A stretch of 64,000 nt of DNA from Algibacter mikhailovii (GTDB taxonomy: Bacteria > Bacteroidota > Bacteroidia > Flavobacteriales > Flavobacteriaceae). Below are positions 41,675 through 50,841 of the stretch, piece by piece. The stretch's first letter is position 1. Each line of letters opens with the position of its first letter. The notes beneath the pieces are model-generated. The model ran no database searches. It saw nothing but the letters and a program-made list of their open reading frames with translations, and was not told the origin of the DNA. A program made the translations under genes and the position numbers. The stretch lies in assembly GCF_014651495.1 (NCBI RefSeq), contig NZ_BMWZ01000003.1:124001-188000 (forward strand), given 5' to 3'.

Positions 41675-44600
41675 CTATCCTCGAGGTTCTTCCTCGGGGA
41701 TTTTTTTCACACTAACTGACCGGTTTAATTTAGGAAATGCCTTTCTATTATAAGTCATATCAAACCTAGGGTCTGACACATAACCCATACGTTCCTGCTT
41801 TATAACTTCAATAGTTAAAAACCCAAATTCTTCAACCACCTTTCCTGTAATACGATAAACACCTTTTCCTTTAAACGGATAACGTTTAGCCACAGGTGGA
41901 AAATGTACTGTGTCTAGCCATTGGCCATCCTGATCCAAAAAGGTACCAAAATGCATACGATCCCCTTTATGTGTACTTGTGTTTTTGGCCGTAACTAAAT
42001 AACCGTAAATCGTTATTACTTTATTTTTAAAAGCTTTCAAATCTGCGACTAAGCACCTATTAGTAGGTGGCGTTTCAAGAAGAGAAAAGACATTATATAG
42101 TGTGAAGTTCAATAATTCTAATTGGTCAAAAGCATTTTCTAAATCTGTAATTGTAAATTCTGGCAATACAAATTCCTTAGTGCCTACTTTAAATAACTGC
42201 GGTTGTAATTCATCAACTGCCAAATGGTTGTATTTATAATAAGCCTCCCATAAGAGCGTCCGTTTATCTTTCCCTAAACTTCTAAACGCATTAACTCTAA
42301 TTAAGATATCGAGCTGCTCTATAGACATTGGTACACGTTCTATAAAATCATTTAAAGACGTAAACTTTTTTTCTGCTCGAGATCGTAATACATGAATCAT
42401 ATTACGTTTTTCAAAACCCTGTAGATGCTGAAACCCCAAATAAATATTAACCCCCTCTATAATGGTATCTACATGACTTTTATTAATACAAGGTGGATGA
42501 ATAATACCACCTAATTTTTTAGCCTCATGAAAATAGAGTTCCGTTCTATAAAAGCCACCACCATTGTTAACCGTTGCTACCATATATTCTAAAGGGTAAT
42601 AACATTTTAAAAACAAACTTTGATAAGACTCAACAGCATAAGATGCGGAATGTCCTTTTGCAAAAGCATAGCCTGCAAAACTTTCAATTTGTCGCCATAC
42701 CTCAAATATTACGGCATCTTGTTCTCCTTTTTCACGACAATTAGAAATAAACTTTTCTTTAACAGCTAAAAATTCTTCTCTAGAACGGTATTTACCACTC
42801 ATCCCTCGCCTTAACACATCAGCTTCTCCCAAATCTAAACCAGCATAATGATGTGCTACTTTAATAACATCTTCTTGATACACCATAACACCGTAAGTAT
42901 CGGGCATAATATCCCATAATACAGGATGTGCTTTTTTTCTTCGTTCAGGGTTTTTATGTCTCAAAATATACTCGCGCATCATACCACTTTTTGCAACACC
43001 TGGACGAATAATAGAACTTGCTGCAACGAGTGTCAAATAATCTCTAACCCCTAATTTTTTAAGCAACATACGCATAGCAGGAGACTCAACATAAAAGCAG
43101 CCTATACATTCTGCTCGCGCTATCATATCATTAATCTGTTTATCAATGAAAAATGGTTTTGCATTATGAATATTGGGTAATGTAATCTCAGGACTGTTCT
43201 TCTCAATTATAGCAATAGCATCCTTTATTTTACCAAGTCCACGCTGTCCTAAAATATCAAACTTATACAAGCCCACATCTTCAGCAATATGCATATCAAA
43301 TTGTACCGTTGGAAAGCCTTTAGGCGGCATATGAGTTGCCGAAAAATAATGAATGGGCTGTTCTGAAATTAAAATCCCAGCCGCATGTATACTAATATAA
43401 TTTGGTCGTCCTTGTAGATAATTAGCATAACGCAATACCAAACTAGACAATTCATCAAGTTGTTTGTAATTAAACTTCCCTGAGCACAACTTATCAATTT
43501 CATATTTAGGTAACCCAAATACTTTACCTAGTTCGCGTACGGCACCTTTATACTGAAATGTGACATAAGCTCCTAACAATGCTACTTGGCCTTCAGATCC
43601 AAATGTTTCAAAAATAAAACGTGTCACATCTTCCCTATCCCAGGTTGAAAAATCGATATCAAAATCTGGAGGGGTTGTGCGATACAAATTCATAAACCGT
43701 TCAAAATACAAGTCTAACTCAATAGGGTCTACATCAGTGATTTCTAACAAATACGCAACAATACTATTAGCTCCACTACCTCTTCCTACATAATAATATC
43801 CTTTTGATTTTGCATATTGAATAATCTTCCAATTAATTAAAAAGAAGCTCACATAATTCTGTAACTTTATAAGACTCAGCTCCTTTTGCAACCGTTGTTT
43901 AATGGTTTTTGTAACAACATCATAGCGTTTAGGCAAACCTTCATTACAAAGGGCTACCAATTTTTCAAAATCCAGTGCCTTACTCTCATATAGGGTTGCT
44001 AAATTTTGACTCTTTTTAGTATTAGAAAAATCAAATTGAATACTACAACGCTCCAATACTTCTGTTGTATTTTTTAGAATATGTGGATAATCTTGAAATT
44101 TTTTTTCTATTTCAGAAGTTGATACTATGCTATGTTCTATTGATCCTTGCTGTAATTTAGGCAGCTTACTTAAAAGTGTATTATTATCAATAGCTCTTAA
44201 TAAACGATGTATATTAAAATCTCGCTTATGTCTAAAACTTACCGTATGTAATACGACCAGATTATCCTTATACTGCTTAAATTTAGAAAACTGAAGTTTA
44301 TTGATGTCTTGAAGCGATACCCCTATACATTCATTTTTAGCAAAAGTATATTTCTCAATAGCAAACACCTTTTTTAAAGGGTAAATTGTTATTACGTTTT
44401 GAAATTTTGGAGCTACATCAGGGAATTGTTGATTTGCATGTAAGTGTTTTGAAAGAAAATTATTTAATTCTAAAAACCCCTGATTATTAATTGCTAAACA
44501 CACGTAACATTGTTGCGCATTATTCCTAAAGTCAATACCTACTACCGGCGTAATAGAATATTCGTTAGCGCGTCTAATAAAATTCAAACAACCTGAAGTA

Positions 44601-44719
44601 TTATTAATATCAGTAAGCGGGAATACACTACAACCCTGCGCTTGAGCCAATTCTAAAAGCTCATTTTCGGCCATAGTGCCATAACGCAAACTATAATAAG
44701 AGTGATTATTTAAAAACAT
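41675..44719 (-). CDS. Short DnaE-type DNA polymerase III alpha subunit (error-prone, DnaE2/ImuC-like)
   Basis: 1014 residues, much shorter than a replicative alpha subunit. PHP domain about 1-200 with incomplete metal motif (NNHSYYSLRYG; the leading His of HxH is Asn). Polymerase core with VGRGSGANS (311-319) and the catalytic PDFDIDF (351-357), and a third catalytic region in VQFDMHIAEDVGLYKFDILGQRGLGK. HhH and OB-fold domains at the C-terminus; no C-terminal tau-binding tail is apparent. Together with the upstream dinB (14 bases away) and the divergent LexA-like gene it forms an SOS mutagenesis cassette, so a lesion-bypass role is likely rather than replication. Confidence 0.88.
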   Translation of the reverse strand: MFLNNHSYYSLRYGTMAENELLELAQAQGCSVFPLTDINNTSGCLNFIRRANEYSITPVVGIDFRNNAQQCYVCLAINNQGFLELNNFLSKHLHANQQFPDVAPKFQNVITIYPLKKVFAIEKYTFAKNECIGVSLQDINKLQFSKFKQYKDNLVVLHTVSFRHKRDFNIHRLLRAIDNNTLLSKLPKLQQGSIEHSIVSTSEIEKKFQDYPHILKNTTEVLERCSIQFDFSNTKKSQNLATLYESKALDFEKLVALCNEGLPKRYDVVTKTIKQRLQKELSLIKLQNYVSFFLINWKIIQYAKSKGYYYVGRGSGANSIVAYLLEITDVDPIELDLYFERFMNLYRTTPPDFDIDFSTWDREDVTRFIFETFGSEGQVALLGAYVTFQYKGAVRELGKVFGLPKYEIDKLCSGKFNYKQLDELSSLVLRYANYLQGRPNYISIHAAGILISEQPIHYFSATHMPPKGFPTVQFDMHIAEDVGLYKFDILGQRGLGKIKDAIAIIEKNSPEITLPNIHNAKPFFIDKQINDMIARAECIGCFYVESPAMRMLLKKLGVRDYLTLVAASSIIRPGVAKSGMMREYILRHKNPERRKKAHPVLWDIMPDTYGVMVYQEDVIKVAHHYAGLDLGEADVLRRGMSGKYRSREEFLAVKEKFISNCREKGEQDAVIFEVWRQIESFAGYAFAKGHSASYAVESYQSLFLKCYYPLEYMVATVNNGGGFYRTELYFHEAKKLGGIIHPPCINKSHVDTIIEGVNIYLGFQHLQGFEKRNMIHVLRSRAEKKFTSLNDFIERVPMSIEQLDILIRVNAFRSLGKDKRTLLWEAYYKYNHLAVDELQPQLFKVGTKEFVLPEFTITDLENAFDQLELLNFTLYNVFSLLETPPTNRCLVADLKAFKNKVITIYGYLVTAKNTSTHKGDRMHFGTFLDQDGQWLDTVHFPPVAKRYPFKGKGVYRITGKVVEEFGFLTIEVIKQERMGYVSDPRFDMTYNRKAFPKLNRSVSVKKIPEEEPRG
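41677..41707 (+). terminator. Terminator of the persulfide dioxygenase, inside the dnaE 3' end
   Basis: 10-bp stem ATCCTCGAGG / CCTCGGGGAT (one G-U), loop TTCTT, then T6-7. Lies 36 bases after the dioxygenase stop and covers the last codons of the minus-strand DnaE (GluGluGluProArgGly). Confidence 0.85.
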
Positions 44720-44733
44720 ACTAGTATCTTTAT

Positions 44734-45954
44734 CTACTGACTTCTATGCGCCAATACAATAGGAGGTTCTCCATTAAAAGGGTTTGTAAAGTTCCCAATT
44801 GATCTTGCCCCCTCTCCAAGTGCAGAAGCTCTCACCACACTTCGAGAGCCATAACGCAAACGAATTTTATCCATAGCATTATACAGGTTAACTGTTCGTT
44901 TTTGGTCATCAAACAAATTGATTTGATAGGTCCCTGAAGTTATCCCCCCATACTTCACTCCTACTAATCGCACAAGAACTCTTCTATCATACAGTTTTTC
45001 AAATAGTTCATGAACCAAAGGAATTAAATGATGATCTGCCGATGTGTAGGGTATCTTAAGTTGCTTGGAATACGTTTGAAAATCAGAATATCGAATTTTC
45101 ACTGTTACTGTAGAAGCTAATTTCCCGCCTCGGCGTAACTGAAATGCTAAATCTTCAGCCATCGCTGCAAGCGTTGTTTTAATTTTAGAAACATCTATAG
45201 TATCTAAACCATAAGTACGCTCGCTGGAAATAGATTTTCGCTCATGATATTCAATAATTGGCGTATTATCAATGCCATTAGACCGTTGCCAAATAACACG
45301 TCCATTTTTACCAAAAACAGAAGTCATCATTTCCACAGGCATTTGTTGTACCGTATGTACCGTTTTAATACCCATATTACAAAAGGCTCTAAAGGTCTTT
45401 TCTCCAACCAATGGAATCTTTTTAATTGAAAGTGGTGCAAGAAATTCCTTTTCTGAACCTACATCTATTTTTAATTGATTATTAGGTTTTGCCTCATTGG
45501 TAGCGACCTTAGAAACTGTCTTATTTCCTGAAAGTCCAAATGATATAGGCAGTCCTGATTCTCTAATTACTTTTTGACGTAGTTCTGTAGCATATTTATA
45601 ACATCCAAAAAAACGATCCATCCCAGAAAGATCTGCATAAAACTCATCAACACTTGCTTTTTCCAAGACAGGAACTTCACTTTGCAAAATCTCTGTAACT
45701 AGCTTAGAATACTTTGTATAAGTCCCTGCATTTCCTCTAATAAAAATAGCGTGACCACATAATTGTCTTGCCATTTTCATGGGCATGCCAGAATGCACGC
45801 CATATGCTCGTGTTTCATAACTAGCAGCACTTACTACACCACGACCACCTAAACCACCAACAATAACGGGCTTATTGTTTAGTTTGCTATCTAAAAGTCG
45901 TTCACAAGAGACAAAGAAAGCATCTAAGTCGAGATGTAAAATAGTACGCTTCAT
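44734..45954 (-). CDS. dinB: Y-family DNA polymerase IV (DinB)
   Basis: 406 residues from the ATG at 45954, chosen because the family start is ILHLDLDAFFVSCE (5-18) and the extra 67 codons upstream are unrelated and run through the promoter. Catalytic residues: D9/D11 in the first motif and D103-E104 in SVDEFYADLS. The steric-gate region is FFVSCERLLD. Finger-palm pieces YGVHSGMPMKMARQLC and LFAD-like little-finger domain follow. Makes translesion copies past damaged bases. Operon with the short dnaE; its -7 element sits inside a LexA-type operator. Confidence 0.93.
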   Translation of the reverse strand: MKRTILHLDLDAFFVSCERLLDSKLNNKPVIVGGLGGRGVVSAASYETRAYGVHSGMPMKMARQLCGHAIFIRGNAGTYTKYSKLVTEILQSEVPVLEKASVDEFYADLSGMDRFFGCYKYATELRQKVIRESGLPISFGLSGNKTVSKVATNEAKPNNQLKIDVGSEKEFLAPLSIKKIPLVGEKTFRAFCNMGIKTVHTVQQMPVEMMTSVFGKNGRVIWQRSNGIDNTPIIEYHERKSISSERTYGLDTIDVSKIKTTLAAMAEDLAFQLRRGGKLASTVTVKIRYSDFQTYSKQLKIPYTSADHHLIPLVHELFEKLYDRRVLVRLVGVKYGGITSGTYQINLFDDQKRTVNLYNAMDKIRLRYGSRSVVRASALGEGARSIGNFTNPFNGEPPIVLAHRSQ

Positions 45955-45979
45955 AAAAGTGATCGTATTTCTAAAAGTA

Positions 45980-46026
45980 TTTTGTTCTACAAAAATATAG
46001 AACAAAAACAAATATTCTATATTTGT
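45980..46026. promoter_or_regulatory. SOS operator/promoter region between dinB and the LexA-like gene
   Basis: Inverted repeat TTTTGTTCTA (45980-45989) and TAGAACAAAA (45998-46007), 8-base spacer. The spacer is exactly CAAAAATA, the minus-strand -7 element TATTTTTG of dinB, so binding would block it. A second inverted repeat ACAAATA / TATTTGT (46008-46026, spacer TTCTA) overlaps the -7 element TATATTTG (46018-46025) of the LexA-like gene. Candidate half-site GTTCTA. Confidence 0.65.
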
Positions 46027-46088
46027 ATATATTTTAATTATTAACAAATTAGCATTTAGATTAAGAAAACCACTTAACAACACTGTAG

Positions 46089-46691
46089 ATGAATGATTTA
46101 CATGAAAACCAAGTATTACTTTTAAACTTACTTGATGAACATATTGACACTCCACTTACCATAAGACAAATTCAGGAAATCTTAAATTTTTCTTCATCTA
46201 GTATGGTGGCCCATCATATTCAAAAACTAGAACAAAAAGGCTATTTAAAACGGAATCCTCACAACCCAAGAGACTATCAAATTTTCATTAATCCAGAACG
46301 TCCAATAGTCTATTTAAACTTATATGGTCATGCGCAATGCGGGAAAAATGGGTCTATACTAGACGGAAACCCTATTGATAAAATCCCTATTGCCTCAAGA
46401 TTACTTAAATTTCCTGCCAACCAAGGTTTTATTGTCACTGCCAAAGGAAATTCTATGGAACCGCTTATTAAAGAAGGTGATTTAGTTATTGCACATAAGA
46501 AAAATGAAGCCTCAAACGGAGATAACATTGTATGTGTTTATGGAGAAAAAGTAATCATTAAAACCTTTTTTAAGCAAAATGACACAATAACATTAAGTTC
46601 TCTAAATAGTAAAAGTCATTCTCCTATAATTATTGTAGACGATTACTTCAAAATTGAAGGTGTAGTAAAAAATGTCATTAAATACAGTTAG
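46089..46691 (+). CDS. LexA/UmuD-like SOS repressor with HTH and S24 peptidase domains
   Basis: 200 residues. N-terminal helix-turn-helix at about 5-60 (DTPLTIRQIQEILNFSSSSMVAHHIQKLEQKGYL, the LexA winged-helix layout). S24 peptidase domain about 75-200 with nucleophile Ser122 in GNSMEPL and general-base Lys158 in VIIKTF. Self-cleavage would be at C84-G85 (HAQCGKNG): Cys-Gly as in UmuD, not the Ala-Gly of E. coli LexA. It diverges from dinB across a 134-base region with inverted repeats, so it is the likely repressor of both itself and dinB-dnaE. Function by family plus position. Confidence 0.9.
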   Translation: MNDLHENQVLLLNLLDEHIDTPLTIRQIQEILNFSSSSMVAHHIQKLEQKGYLKRNPHNPRDYQIFINPERPIVYLNLYGHAQCGKNGSILDGNPIDKIPIASRLLKFPANQGFIVTAKGNSMEPLIKEGDLVIAHKKNEASNGDNIVCVYGEKVIIKTFFKQNDTITLSSLNSKSHSPIIIVDDYFKIEGVVKNVIKYS

Positions 46692-46745
46692 CATTATTTC
46701 TGAAAAAGCTGTAATAATCGTATTTTAGTATAAACTTATTCCCCC

Positions 46746-47015
46746 ATGAAAACAACTCTAGAAATACAAAACTTAAAATGTGGTGGTTGTGCGCACACCA
46801 TTACCACTAAATTGAATGAATTAAGCGAGGTTTCAGATGTTTTTGTTGACAATGAGAACTTCTCTGTGACGTTTACCTACACAACAGAACCTGTGCTGTT
46901 AGAAGCTAAAAACGTATTAGTTAAACTGGGGTATCCCGAAGTAGGCGATAAAAATGCAATAACAACAAAAGCTAAATCTTTTGTAAGTTGCGCCATTGGA
47001 AGAATAAATAATTAA
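46746..47015 (+). CDS. Heavy-metal-associated (HMA) domain protein, copper-chaperone-like
   Basis: 89 residues, one HMA domain. Beta-alpha-beta-beta-alpha-beta fold with metal-binding loop LKCGGCAH (CGGC, residues 12-15), typical of chaperones that carry Cu+ or another thiophilic metal. Unlike the standard 70-residue chaperone it has a C-terminal extension with one further cysteine (SFVSCAIGRINN). No P-type ATPase lies in the window. Its stop overlaps the stop of the convergent clpS in a TTAA. Confidence 0.85.
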   Translation: MKTTLEIQNLKCGGCAHTITTKLNELSEVSDVFVDNENFSVTFTYTTEPVLLEAKNVLVKLGYPEVGDKNAITTKAKSFVSCAIGRINN

Positions 47016-47287
47016 ACTATTTCAGCACTTAATCCTGCTTCTAAAAGCAACGTACAACGTGGTTTTAAATCGTCAAAAAAACCTGTTTTAACAGTACATT
47101 TCCCCTTGTAGTGCACTAGAAGAGCACATTGCTCAGCTTGTTCGGCAGTATGCTCACAAGCATAAATTAATGTTTCAATAACGTGATCAAAAGTATTCAC
47201 ATCATCATTAAATAATACAATCTCATTTTGAGCTAAGACCTCTTCCTTAAGTAGTACTTCTTCGGATATTTTTTCTTTAGTACCCAT
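47012..47287 (-). CDS. clpS: ClpS adaptor for ClpAP/ClpCP
   Basis: 91 residues. Family core VLFNDDVNTFDHVIETL (about 24-40), which contains the N-degron pocket residues (the Asn-Asp-Asp and following Thr/Phe), then ACEHTAEQAEQCALLVHYKGKCTVKTG and a C-terminal strand. Delivers proteins bearing destabilising N-terminal residues to the Clp protease. It lies 10 bases downstream of prmA, a normal flavobacterial pair, and the stop overlaps that of the convergent HMA gene. Confidence 0.95.
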   Translation of the reverse strand: MGTKEKISEEVLLKEEVLAQNEIVLFNDDVNTFDHVIETLIYACEHTAEQAEQCALLVHYKGKCTVKTGFFDDLKPRCTLLLEAGLSAEIV

Positions 47288-47297
47288 TTTTTTTATA

Positions 47298-48134
47298 CTA
47301 ATTTATAAATTTTAGCGATACCCAATTGTTTCTTTCTAATTTTTCTGTAAAATTTAACAAATGTTTTTCACATTCCTGTTGAATCATAGGAATATCATCA
47401 TTGTAAAAACCACTTAAAAATAGCATACCGCCCTTATTCAAGCAAGACACATAAGTCGCCATATCTTGCATTAAAATATTCCTATTAATATTCGCAATAA
47501 TGACATCGTATGTTTTCCCTTCAAGCACAGCTGCATCTCCCTCAATAACCGTAATATGCTTACAATTATTGCGTTCAACATTTTCTAAACTATTTAGGTA
47601 ACACCAGTTATCATAATCAACAGCATCAATAGGTTTTGCGCCCTTCAATTCAGTTAAAATAGCCAAAACACCTGTACCGCAGCCCATATCTAAAACTGAT
47701 TTACCATTAAAATCATTCTTCAAAATATGTTGAATCATCATGTGTGTAGTTTCATGATGTCCTGTACCAAAACTCATTTTGGGTTCAATAATTATATCAT
47801 ACTTTGTATCAAAGGTATCATGAAAAGGTGCTCTAACCGCACAAAGATTGTCCACCACAATAGGGTTAAAGTTTTTCTCCCATTCTGCATTCCAATTGGT
47901 TTGCTCTATTTCATTAAACTCGAAAGTGATTTTGAATTCCTCAGAATTCAGAATTTGTATATCATCTAAAACAGTCTCCTGCCATTCTTCTTTTTGAATA
48001 TAGGCCGTTACGCCTTTTTCTGTCTCTACAAAACTTTCAAAACCGGCATATCCTAGTTCTGCAATAAGAATTTCAACTCCTGGCTGTAAAGGTACTACTG
48101 TAAACTCGTAACCGATATAAATGATGTTTGACAT
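47298..48134 (-). CDS. prmA: Ribosomal protein L11 methyltransferase
   Basis: 278 residues. N-terminal substrate domain about 1-110 and SAM-dependent domain with VLDMGCGTGVLAI (about 151-163), preceded by KMSFGTGHHETTHMMI (about 128-143), the PrmA signature, and followed by VIIANINRNIL (the Asn-Pro-Pro-like loop, here ANINRN). It trimethylates ribosomal protein L11. Operon with clpS. In most relatives tpiA lies upstream; here that junction is broken by a 6.6 kb block. Confidence 0.95.
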   Translation of the reverse strand: MSNIIYIGYEFTVVPLQPGVEILIAELGYAGFESFVETEKGVTAYIQKEEWQETVLDDIQILNSEEFKITFEFNEIEQTNWNAEWEKNFNPIVVDNLCAVRAPFHDTFDTKYDIIIEPKMSFGTGHHETTHMMIQHILKNDFNGKSVLDMGCGTGVLAILTELKGAKPIDAVDYDNWCYLNSLENVERNNCKHITVIEGDAAVLEGKTYDVIIANINRNILMQDMATYVSCLNKGGMLFLSGFYNDDIPMIQQECEKHLLNFTEKLERNNWVSLKFIN

Positions 48135-48161
48135 AGTCGTTTTTTTGCGACTACAAAGATA
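48134..48161 (-). promoter_or_regulatory. prmA promoter with a palindrome over the start region
   Basis: Minus-strand TATCTTTG (48161-48154) matches TAnnTTTG. Just after it TAGTCG (8-base A/C-rich spacer) CGACTA reaches the first base of the ATG. The transcript would begin inside the palindrome and have only a short leader. Confidence 0.5.
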
Positions 48162-48173
48162 TGAAGATATCCC

Positions 48174-48809
48174 CTATAACAATTCTTTCTCAATCGCTAT
48201 TTTAATAATTCCTACGCTGTTTTTAGCACCCAGCTTACTCATTATATTCATCCTATGAGTCTCAACGGTTTTAGGACTAATAAACAACTTTTCTGAGATT
48301 TGCTGAGTTGTTAATTCTTCGGAAATAGCAATTAAAACATCATGTTCTCTTCTGGTTAACTTTGGTATTAAACCATTATCATTCGTCTTTTTAACCCTTT
48401 GCTGTATGAGTCGTGATTGAATGTCTTTTTGCAAAAATAATTCTCCAGACAAAACAGTTTTCATGGCTGTTACCAATTCAAGTTTATCTGTATTTTTTAA
48501 TAGATAGCCGTGAACCCCATTTTTAAGCATTCGCCTTACAAACGAGATATCTTCAAAATTAGTAAGTGCTATTATTTTTAAATCAGGTTGTAATTTTAAT
48601 AGTTTTTTACTTAAGTTTATACCATTAATATCGGGTAGATTAATATCTAAAAATAAGACATCGGGCATATCAATTCCAATCTGTTCTATGGTTTGTTTCC
48701 CATTTTCGTACAAGCCTACAATTTTCAATTCTGGGGAGCCTTGAAGCATAGAAGGAATACCTTGTAGTACCATTTTATGATCGTCTGTTATGGCTATTTT
48801 AATTTCCAT
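48174..48809 (-). CDS. NarL/LuxR-family response regulator
   Basis: 211 residues. Receiver domain about 1-120 with acidic pocket ITDDHK (D9-D10), phosphorylation site D55 in FLDINLPD, and conserved T-K region (ALTNFED, LLKNTDK). C-terminal LuxR helix-turn-helix about 145-205 (LTRREHDVLIAISEELTTQQISEKLFISPKTVETHRMNIMSKLG). It overlaps the kinase gene by 11 bases and is certainly its partner. Targets unknown; the adjacent envelope genes (50842-54816) are candidates. Confidence 0.93.
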   Translation of the reverse strand: MEIKIAITDDHKMVLQGIPSMLQGSPELKIVGLYENGKQTIEQIGIDMPDVLFLDINLPDINGINLSKKLLKLQPDLKIIALTNFEDISFVRRMLKNGVHGYLLKNTDKLELVTAMKTVLSGELFLQKDIQSRLIQQRVKKTNDNGLIPKLTRREHDVLIAISEELTTQQISEKLFISPKTVETHRMNIMSKLGAKNSVGIIKIAIEKELL

Positions 48810-50745
48810 TAAGCGTTTCTTTGTTTATTTCTATAGTATAAGACGTACCAGCTTCATTAGAGATTAAATCTACTGTGGCTTGTAAATAATCTATCCTTGA
48901 TTGTACATTACTTAAACCAATACCACTTGACTCAATATTGGTTTTATCAAAGCCTTTCCCATCATCTTCTATAGTCATTTGAATAAGATTGTTGCGGTTA
49001 CTTATTTGCACATTTATATTAGAAGCATCGGCATGCTTTAGACTATTTGTAACTAACTCCTGAATAATTCTAAAGCTATTGACTTCTGCCTTTTTAGACA
49101 TATCAACAACATCTCCCAAGTGCTGAAATGTAATTTCTATGCTAGGATTTAATTCATTCAAATTAGCACAATACGCATCGGCGGCTTCTACTAAATCAAA
49201 CTTTTCTAAAGACGGCGGCACAAGATTATGTGAAATAGCCCTTACTTGTTTACATGAATCATCAATCATGGTGATAGCCTCCTTAATTACTTTATTATTC
49301 ATCTCCAACAATGAGGATAATTTATATTTTATAGCGGATAAATCGCCATTAACCCCATCATGCAATTCTTTTGCTATACGGAACCGTTCCTTTTCTTCAC
49401 CTTCAATTAAAGACTCTAAGGTTTTTATCTGAAACTCACGTTTAAGCGTCAACAACTCCTGATTCTTTCGTTTTTGACGTTGTTTAAATAAAAAGACCAA
49501 TAAGATTGAGGCGATAGTTAAAAATACAATTGTTCCCAACATATAGTTGTTTTGCGTTTTCTTTTTTTGAATTTCGGACGCTTTGTCTTTAAGTTCTAAT
49601 TGTTGATTAGCAATCTCTTTGTCTTTTTTTACAGTTTGATACTTAGCTTCAGCAATAGCAAGAGATTTTTTATTCTTTTCAGAATTTAAAGAATCCATTA
49701 TTTTAACATGCTTAAGGAGGTACTCGTTTGACTTCTTATAGTTACCTAATTCCCTTTCAGCACGAGACCAACTCATATAAGAAAACGGGCTCATTATGCG
49801 TTCTGCATTTGCAGGGTCTTGCTCTTGCGCTTTTTCAAAATTTTGTATGGCCTTTTTTGCATGACCAGCCTCCTCATAGTGCTTCCCTAGATAAGTGTAG
49901 GCTAGCATAATGTCTTGTGGTGCTCCTCTTTTTTTTGCATTTTTTAAAGCAGTTAAAAAAGCATTTTCGGCTTCCAGTGTTTTTTTTAATTCATCTAAGT
50001 ACCTTCCCTTTTGCAGGAACGTATGAAAACATAATAGATTTAACTTTGTTTCTTTGCAAATATTTTCAGATTCAATTAAATAAGTATTCGCTTTTTCTAG
50101 ATCCTTATTTTTTAAAGCAAAAATTGTTAAATTATTTAATATATGCCCTTTTAATGATTTTTGGCCACTAGCTTCGGCACTTATCAGCGCTCGTTGTAAA
50201 TAGTCTATAGCAAGCGTATCTACACCGGTAAGTCTGTAAACGTTTGAAATATTATATTGGGTAAAAGCAATCTTAGACTGATCACCTATGCTTTCCATTA
50301 TTTTAAGAGCTCTGGTATAATAAGCAATCTTTTCATCTAACTCATTTGTTTCACTTAGTAAATTAGCATAGGCTGATAAAATTTGTCCGAACTTCTTTTT
50401 GTTCGAAATACTATCAACAAGTGGTAATGCTTTTTTGTATGACTCTTTTGCTTTATTAATTTCCCCAATTTCACTATAATATACACCCATAAAATAATAA
50501 CCGCCATCGAGCAAATAATCATTATTTTTCTTTGATAAATCTATAGCATCTAAGGTGTATTTCTTTAGACTGTCTAAACTAAATCCGCCATATTTTCCCG
50601 CTAAAATTAAACAGTTTTTAATTTTTATTGTGTCGTGTATTTTAGAATTGGTTAAAGATAATTTTAGACTGTCAACCTCTCTACTTTGAGAAAGTCCACA
50701 GTAAAAAGAAACGCTGATTAAAATAAAAAGTACTTTTTTTTTCAT
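48799..50745 (-). CDS. TPR-domain membrane sensor histidine kinase (HisKA_3 type)
   Basis: 648 residues from ATG 50745, chosen because it gives a signal peptide (MKKKVLFILISVSFYCGLSQ). Periplasmic TPR-like repeats about 30-370, a coiled coil (LAIAEAKYQTVKKDKEIANQ and on), one membrane helix at about 397-417 (YMLGTIVFLTIASILLVFLF), and a cytoplasmic kinase: HisKA_3 phosphoacceptor His462 in IAKELHDGVNGDLS, and HATPase with N-box IIQELVTNSLKHAD, G1 EDDGKGFD and G2 GIGLSNVQSR. NarL-type partner follows with an 11-base overlap. Periplasmic TPRs suggest it senses an envelope or peptide/sugar signal. Confidence 0.9.
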   Translation of the reverse strand: MKKKVLFILISVSFYCGLSQSREVDSLKLSLTNSKIHDTIKIKNCLILAGKYGGFSLDSLKKYTLDAIDLSKKNNDYLLDGGYYFMGVYYSEIGEINKAKESYKKALPLVDSISNKKKFGQILSAYANLLSETNELDEKIAYYTRALKIMESIGDQSKIAFTQYNISNVYRLTGVDTLAIDYLQRALISAEASGQKSLKGHILNNLTIFALKNKDLEKANTYLIESENICKETKLNLLCFHTFLQKGRYLDELKKTLEAENAFLTALKNAKKRGAPQDIMLAYTYLGKHYEEAGHAKKAIQNFEKAQEQDPANAERIMSPFSYMSWSRAERELGNYKKSNEYLLKHVKIMDSLNSEKNKKSLAIAEAKYQTVKKDKEIANQQLELKDKASEIQKKKTQNNYMLGTIVFLTIASILLVFLFKQRQKRKNQELLTLKREFQIKTLESLIEGEEKERFRIAKELHDGVNGDLSAIKYKLSSLLEMNNKVIKEAITMIDDSCKQVRAISHNLVPPSLEKFDLVEAADAYCANLNELNPSIEITFQHLGDVVDMSKKAEVNSFRIIQELVTNSLKHADASNINVQISNRNNLIQMTIEDDGKGFDKTNIESSGIGLSNVQSRIDYLQATVDLISNEAGTSYTIEINKETLNGN

Positions 50746-50841
50746 TTGTAATAACATATAAACCAATCAAACACTTTATTTTTCTTCAAAAGCAAATTTT
50801 CCAGCTATTAAATGTAAGAAAATTATAAACTACTTTTAGAA

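Noticed and set aside
45955-46155. In-frame 67-codon extension of dinB
   Set aside because: Unrelated to DinB, contains the dinB promoter and overlaps the divergent LexA-like gene; the ATG at 45954 fits the family start.
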